The notes below the pieces were generated by a model that saw only the letters and a list, made by a program, of their open reading frames with translations, was not told the origin of the DNA and ran no database searches. Below are positions 62,617 through 64,000 of a stretch of DNA of 64,000 nucleotides, piece after piece. Positions within the stretch are counted from its first letter, which is position 1, and every line of letters begins with the position of its first letter. The DNA is from Quillaja saponaria (lineage: Eukaryota; Streptophyta; Magnoliopsida; Fabales; Quillajaceae). The position numbers were made by a program, and so were the translations under genes. The stretch lies in the NCBI GenBank assembly GCA_029379385.1, contig CM055611.1, forward strand, positions 16,686,062-16,750,061. Direction: 5' to 3'.

Positions 62617-64000
62617 ATGTCTGGCTTCTCGTTCGGCTCCTCTTCTTCTTCCTTATCACAATCTTCATCGCCATTTTCATCATTGACTAATCCTTCTCAA
62701 TCTTCATCGTACCCGTTCTCACTCGGATCCTCACCTCCTCCATTCGGATCAGCCGCAACATCCACTGGATTCTCATTCGGAAGCCTCCGCACCATCCACC
62801 GGATTCTCAAACCCTAGCTCTACTTCTTCTGCACCTCCATTCTCTTTCTCCTTGAATACTACCTCTTCCTCTGCTCCATCTTCTTCATCTTTTTCCCATT
62901 TCCCCTCTTCAGCCGCTTCAACCACAAGCTCCGCCTCAGCCCTATCATTGGGATTCGGAACCTCCACTCCATCTTCTAGTACTTCAGCTCCGTCGTTCTT
63001 ATTTGGTCCGGCTTCTGCTACAACGACTGCGGCTCCATCCCCATTTGGGGCATCATCTTCAGCTGGATCGTCTGCCCCGTCTTTGTTTGGGGCAGGCTTA
63101 ACCACAGCAAGTTCAGGTACGTCCATTTTCGGGGCTGCTCCTTCTGCTCCAACTGCCGGTTCTCCTGGTCCGTCCTTGTTCGGAACATCTGTATCCTCTG
63201 CAAGTTCGGGCTTATCTTTATTTTCATCATCATCTTTAGGAGCGAGTTCTAGTTCGCCCCTGTTTGGCACAGCTGCATCCACGGCTCCTGGGACGTCCCT
63301 ATTTGGGTCATCGTTCGCGACTGCGAATTCATCCCCTTTTGGAGCATCTTCATTCTCGTCTTCTCCAGCAACTGCTTCCTCTGCATTTTCTACTACAAGT
63401 TTGTTTGGCTCATCTGCTTCGTCTTCAGCTGCAAACACTCCTTCATTCTCAACTTCCTTTTCTAGTGGTTCTGGTTTAAGGTCAAATTCGGCCGCTCCTT
63501 TTTCATCTTCATCAGGCTTATCATTCCCCAGTGGTTCAGCATCTACCACCACTACTGCATCTTCTGCAGCTCCTTCTCTGACATCAACTTCAACAAGCTC
63601 TTCAAGCTTCTCATTTGGCAAGCCCTCTTCCTCTGGTTCTCAACCTTCTTTCGCGCTTGGAAATGCAACCTTGTCAGCTGCTACTACTTCTAGCACACCT
63701 GCCTCGAAGCCAACTTCTTTTACTTTCGCAACGTCTGCAGCGCCATTATTTTCAACAGTCACAACCACCACTACTTCAACACCGGCTTCTAGTAGTTCAA
63801 TCCAATCTTCTTCTTTACCTGCATTTGTTGCTACTGCTTCATCGTCTGCAATTACTGTTTCAACAACAGCACCCGCCAGCTCAGCTACTTCCTCAGGCAA
63901 TACTGGATCCTTTACAGGTTTTGGTTTGACCAGTACAGCCACTGTTTCAGGCGCTACCGGTTCTGCTTCGGGTTTTGGAGTCACCAGCCCTACTGCATCT
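62617..64000 (+). CDS. NUP62: Nucleoporin NUP62, N-terminal FG-repeat region (partial, runs off the window)
   Basis: Central-channel nucleoporin; FG repeats bind transport receptors, while the C-terminal coiled coil (beyond the window) anchors it in the NUP62-58-54 complex. It starts MSGFSFGSSSSS and continues as a Ser/Thr/Ala-rich disordered region with repeated FG, LFG and PFG units (for example PSLFGAGL, TSIFGAAPS, TSLFGSSF, SSPFGASS, FSFGKPSS). Codon 55 (GGA, 62,779-62,781) is followed by a net +1 shift; the ATG frame then meets TAG near 62,812. The shifted frame, beginning GCC TCC GCA at 62,783, stays open for more than 1.2 kb with unbroken FG repeats to the edge, so it is the real continuation. 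NUP62 rather than NUP98 is inferred from the MSGF(S/P)FG start and position; Arabidopsis NUP62 is At2g45000. Confidence 0.82.

Noticed and set aside
62773..63621. 282-codon open frame on the minus strand (acidic, Glu/Ala/Asp-rich)
   Set aside because: It is the antisense shadow of the FG-repeat frame of NUP62, whose Ser/Ala/Pro codons read as acidic residues in reverse.
63264..63929. Leu-rich plus-strand frames of 71 and 104 codons
   Set aside because: Out-of-frame readings of the NUP62 repeat region.
63640..63984. 114-codon minus-strand frame
   Set aside because: Same antisense shadow of NUP62.

Overview
The window is plant nuclear DNA, almost certainly from a eudicot. It is AT-rich, its genes have many GT-AG introns, its introns carry transposons, and the gene products match Arabidopsis-type families. 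I cannot name the species. I reconstructed five protein-coding genes exon by exon, plus one large decayed Mutator-like element.

Layout: (1) 1,658-22,685, minus strand: HUB1/BRE1-type histone H2B E3 ubiquitin ligase, 19 exons (about 875 aa) spread over 21 kb by intronic transposons. These are a hAT MITE, a rearranged LINE, a PIF/CACTA-like MITE and a TRIM retrotransposon nested in an older element. (2) 28,459-35,108, minus: alpha/beta-hydrolase (lipase-like), 8 exons, 498 aa. (3) 36,017-37,374, minus: type III polyketide synthase of the LAP6/PKSA class (sporopollenin), 2 exons, 389 aa. (4) 39,235-50,636, minus: SNF2 remodeller with a C-terminal macro domain (CHR10/ASG3, ALC1-like), 17 exons including an 8-nt microexon. 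(5) About 50,838-59,985: Mutator-like element with roughly 1.1-kb terminal inverted repeats, holding a broken MULE transposase and a broken plant mobile domain (PMD) gene. (6) 62,617 to the right edge, plus: N-terminal FG-repeat part of nucleoporin NUP62.

From memory of the Arabidopsis map, HUB1 (At2g44950), an alpha/beta-hydrolase (At2g44970), CHR10/ASG3 (At2g44980) and NUP62 (At2g45000) lie in the same neighbourhood. The window therefore looks like an ancestral block into which the LAP6 gene and the MULE-PMD element have been inserted, or from which other lineages have lost genes. The genes do not form a pathway: HUB1 and CHR10 act on chromatin, NUP62 in the nuclear pore and LAP6 in the anther tapetum.

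Two points deserve caution. The HUB1, CHR10 and NUP62 reading frames are each interrupted by what look like single extra bases, always net +1, in otherwise conserved exons with no nonsense substitutions. This looks more like residual sequencing or assembly error than three simultaneous pseudogenes. The MULE and PMD genes, by contrast, carry stops, frameshifts in several senses and missing residues, and are truly decayed. No tRNA, rRNA or CRISPR feature was recognised.
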